NCBI GenBank assembly: GCA_039812405.1
Contig: JBDIAL010000217.1
Location: forward strand, 1 to 6,365
Length of the DNA stretch: 6,365 nt
Source of the DNA: Nostocoides sp039812405
GTDB lineage: Bacteria; Actinomycetota; Actinomycetes; Actinomycetales; Dermatophilaceae
Direction of reading: 5' to 3'
The position numbers were made by a program, and so were the translations under genes. This document shows, in pieces, positions 5,603 through 6,365 of this stretch. Each line of letters begins with the position of its first letter. The first letter of the stretch is position 1. Under the pieces are notes generated by a model. The model was not told the DNA's origin and did no database searches. It saw only the letters and a program-made list of their open reading frames with translations.

Positions 5603-5630
5603 TGAACCGGCGGGGCCGCCATCTCGTCCC
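5603..5630 (+). promoter_or_regulatory. ECF-type autoregulatory promoter of the sigma factor operon
   Basis: TGAACC (5603-5608) is followed after 16 nt by CGTCCC (5625-5630). Its -35 element lies in GCTGAACCG (5601-5609), the exact inverted copy of 5548-5556. Transcription would start near 5637, leaving a leader of about 30 nt that keeps the GAAGGAGGG ribosome binding site at 5656-5664. This start site excludes any translation start upstream of it. Confidence 0.7.
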
Positions 5631-5666
5631 CACCGACAGCGGACCCGACGGCACCGAAGGAGGGTC

Positions 5667-6179
5667 GTGACCACGAGCGCCCAGGACGCGGCCCTGCGGG
5701 ACCTGCACGACCGGCATGCCCCGGAGCTGTGGCGGTTCGCGATGCGGCTGACCCGCGACCCGCAGGTCGCCGAGGACGTCGTCCAGGAGGCGCTGCTGCG
5801 AGCCTGGCGCGACCCGGGGCTGACGAGCCGCTCCGAGGCGGCCTCCCGGGCCTGGCTCTACACGGTCGTGCGCCACCTCGTCGTCGACCGGTGGCGCAGC
5901 GCCGCCGCCCGGCACGAGACGACCGTCGAGTCGGTCGCCGAGCCCGGGGTCACCGACCGGACGGCCGAGGTGCTCGACCGCTGGCTGGTCACCGAGGCCA
6001 TCGGGCAGCTGTCCCGGCAGCATCGTGAGGCCGTCACGGCCGCCTACTACGAGGGCGCGAGCATCGCGGACATCTCCGCCCGCCTCGGCATCCCCGAGGG
6101 CACCGTCAAGTCCCGGCTCCACTACGGCCTGCGCAGCCTGCGCCTCGCCCTCCAGGAGATGGGGGTGACCGGGCCGTGA
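5667..6179 (+). CDS. ECF-family RNA polymerase sigma factor, SigL-like
   Basis: This 170-residue sigma-70 family protein has only regions 2 and 4, as in ECF sigma factors, and directs RNA polymerase to a dedicated promoter set. Region 2 covers about 10-78 (AEDVVQEALLRAWR, then RAWLYTVVRHLVVDRWR). Region 4 covers about 108-162, with a helix-turn-helix around SIADISARLGIPEGTVKSRL. The GTG at 5667 follows GAAGGAGGG closely; a longer frame from 5565 would start upstream of the predicted transcription start and adds an Arg-rich, non-conserved extension. Its stop overlaps the start of the anti-sigma gene by 4 nt. Pairing with a ZAS-type anti-sigma factor and the TGAACC/CGT promoters both recall mycobacterial SigL/RslA, but orthology is not proven. 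It probably activates itself and the divergent DUF2231 gene. Confidence 0.94.
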   Translation: MTTSAQDAALRDLHDRHAPELWRFAMRLTRDPQVAEDVVQEALLRAWRDPGLTSRSEAASRAWLYTVVRHLVVDRWRSAAARHETTVESVAEPGVTDRTAEVLDRWLVTEAIGQLSRQHREAVTAAYYEGASIADISARLGIPEGTVKSRLHYGLRSLRLALQEMGVTGP

Positions 6180-6365
6180 CCCGACCGGACCCGTATGCGG
6201 ACTGGGACGCGGCATACGTCCTCGGCGCCCTGTCGGGGCCGGACCGCGCGGACTTCGAGGAGCACCTCGCCGAGTGCCTCACCTGCCGCGACGCCGTCGC
6301 CGAGCTCGCCGGGCTGCCCGGGCTGCTCGCCAAGGTGCCGCACGCCGACGTCCTCGCCCTCGATC
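6176..6365 (+). CDS. Zinc-binding anti-sigma factor, N-terminal part (cut by window end)
   Basis: The GTG at 6176 overlaps the sigma factor TGA as GTGA, the usual arrangement for translational coupling of an ECF sigma factor and its inhibitor. The 63 visible residues start MTRPDPYADWDAAYVLGAL, typical of anti-sigma N-termini. They contain the ZAS motif HxxxCxxC as His30, Cys34 and Cys37, which normally binds zinc and holds the sigma-binding fold. The protein should sequester the sigma factor, probably at the membrane. Loss of zinc through thiol oxidation releases the sigma factor in some family members such as RsrA and RslA; whether that applies here is unknown. The membrane helix and outer domain expected in RslA-like proteins lie beyond the window. 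Confidence 0.92.
   Translation, partial: MTRPDPYADWDAAYVLGALSGPDRADFEEHLAECLTCRDAVAELAGLPGLLAKVPHADVLALD

Noticed and set aside
5565..5666. Upstream extension of the sigma factor frame
   Set aside because: It contains the predicted -35 and -10 elements, is Arg/Pro-rich and unlike the family; the GTG at 5667 has a ribosome binding site.

Overview
This is high-GC DNA, with G or C in most third codon positions. It looks actinobacterial: the two-component pair resembles mycobacterial PhoP/PhoR, and there is an ECF sigma factor with a ZAS-type anti-sigma factor. A family such as Intrasporangiaceae would fit, but the sequence alone cannot settle the genus. Apart from the CRISPR array and the degenerate stretch beside it, the window reads as ordinary chromosome.

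Region 1 (1-866) is the leader-distal part of a type I-E-like CRISPR array: one truncated repeat, 14 further repeats and 14 spacers. Its orientation puts the leader, and probably the cas genes, to the left of the window. The last two repeats are decayed, so the array ends here. Region 2 (867-1662) has no convincing gene. It holds two diverged copies of a roughly 130-bp sequence 198 bp apart, a G-rich 31-bp tandem repeat and two strong hairpins.

Region 3 (1663-4994) is a signalling locus. A single-pass membrane protein with a Gly/Gln-rich repetitive outer tail is transcribed leftwards. An OmpR/PhoB-type response regulator and its histidine kinase are transcribed rightwards. The 227-bp divergent intergenic region carries two sets of CCACAG-like direct repeats with an exact 11-bp period, one set on each strand. 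These look like PhoP boxes, suggesting that the regulator controls both its own operon and the membrane protein.

Region 4 (5001-6365) begins with a hairpin between convergent genes, followed by a leftward four-helix DUF2231-type membrane protein. Divergent from it is an ECF sigma factor, translationally coupled by a 4-nt overlap to a zinc-binding anti-sigma factor that runs off the window. The intergenic region contains two outward-facing promoters of identical design (GCTGAACCG, then CGT, with 16 nt between TGAACC and CGT). The sigma factor therefore probably drives both its own operon and the DUF2231 gene, whose mRNA would be leaderless.

The most interesting material is regulatory: the mirrored PhoP-like boxes, the mirrored ECF promoters, a base switch at the repeat-spacer junction of the array, and an apparent excess of GCATAC/GTATGC across all reading frames. 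No clearly new multi-gene system is visible.
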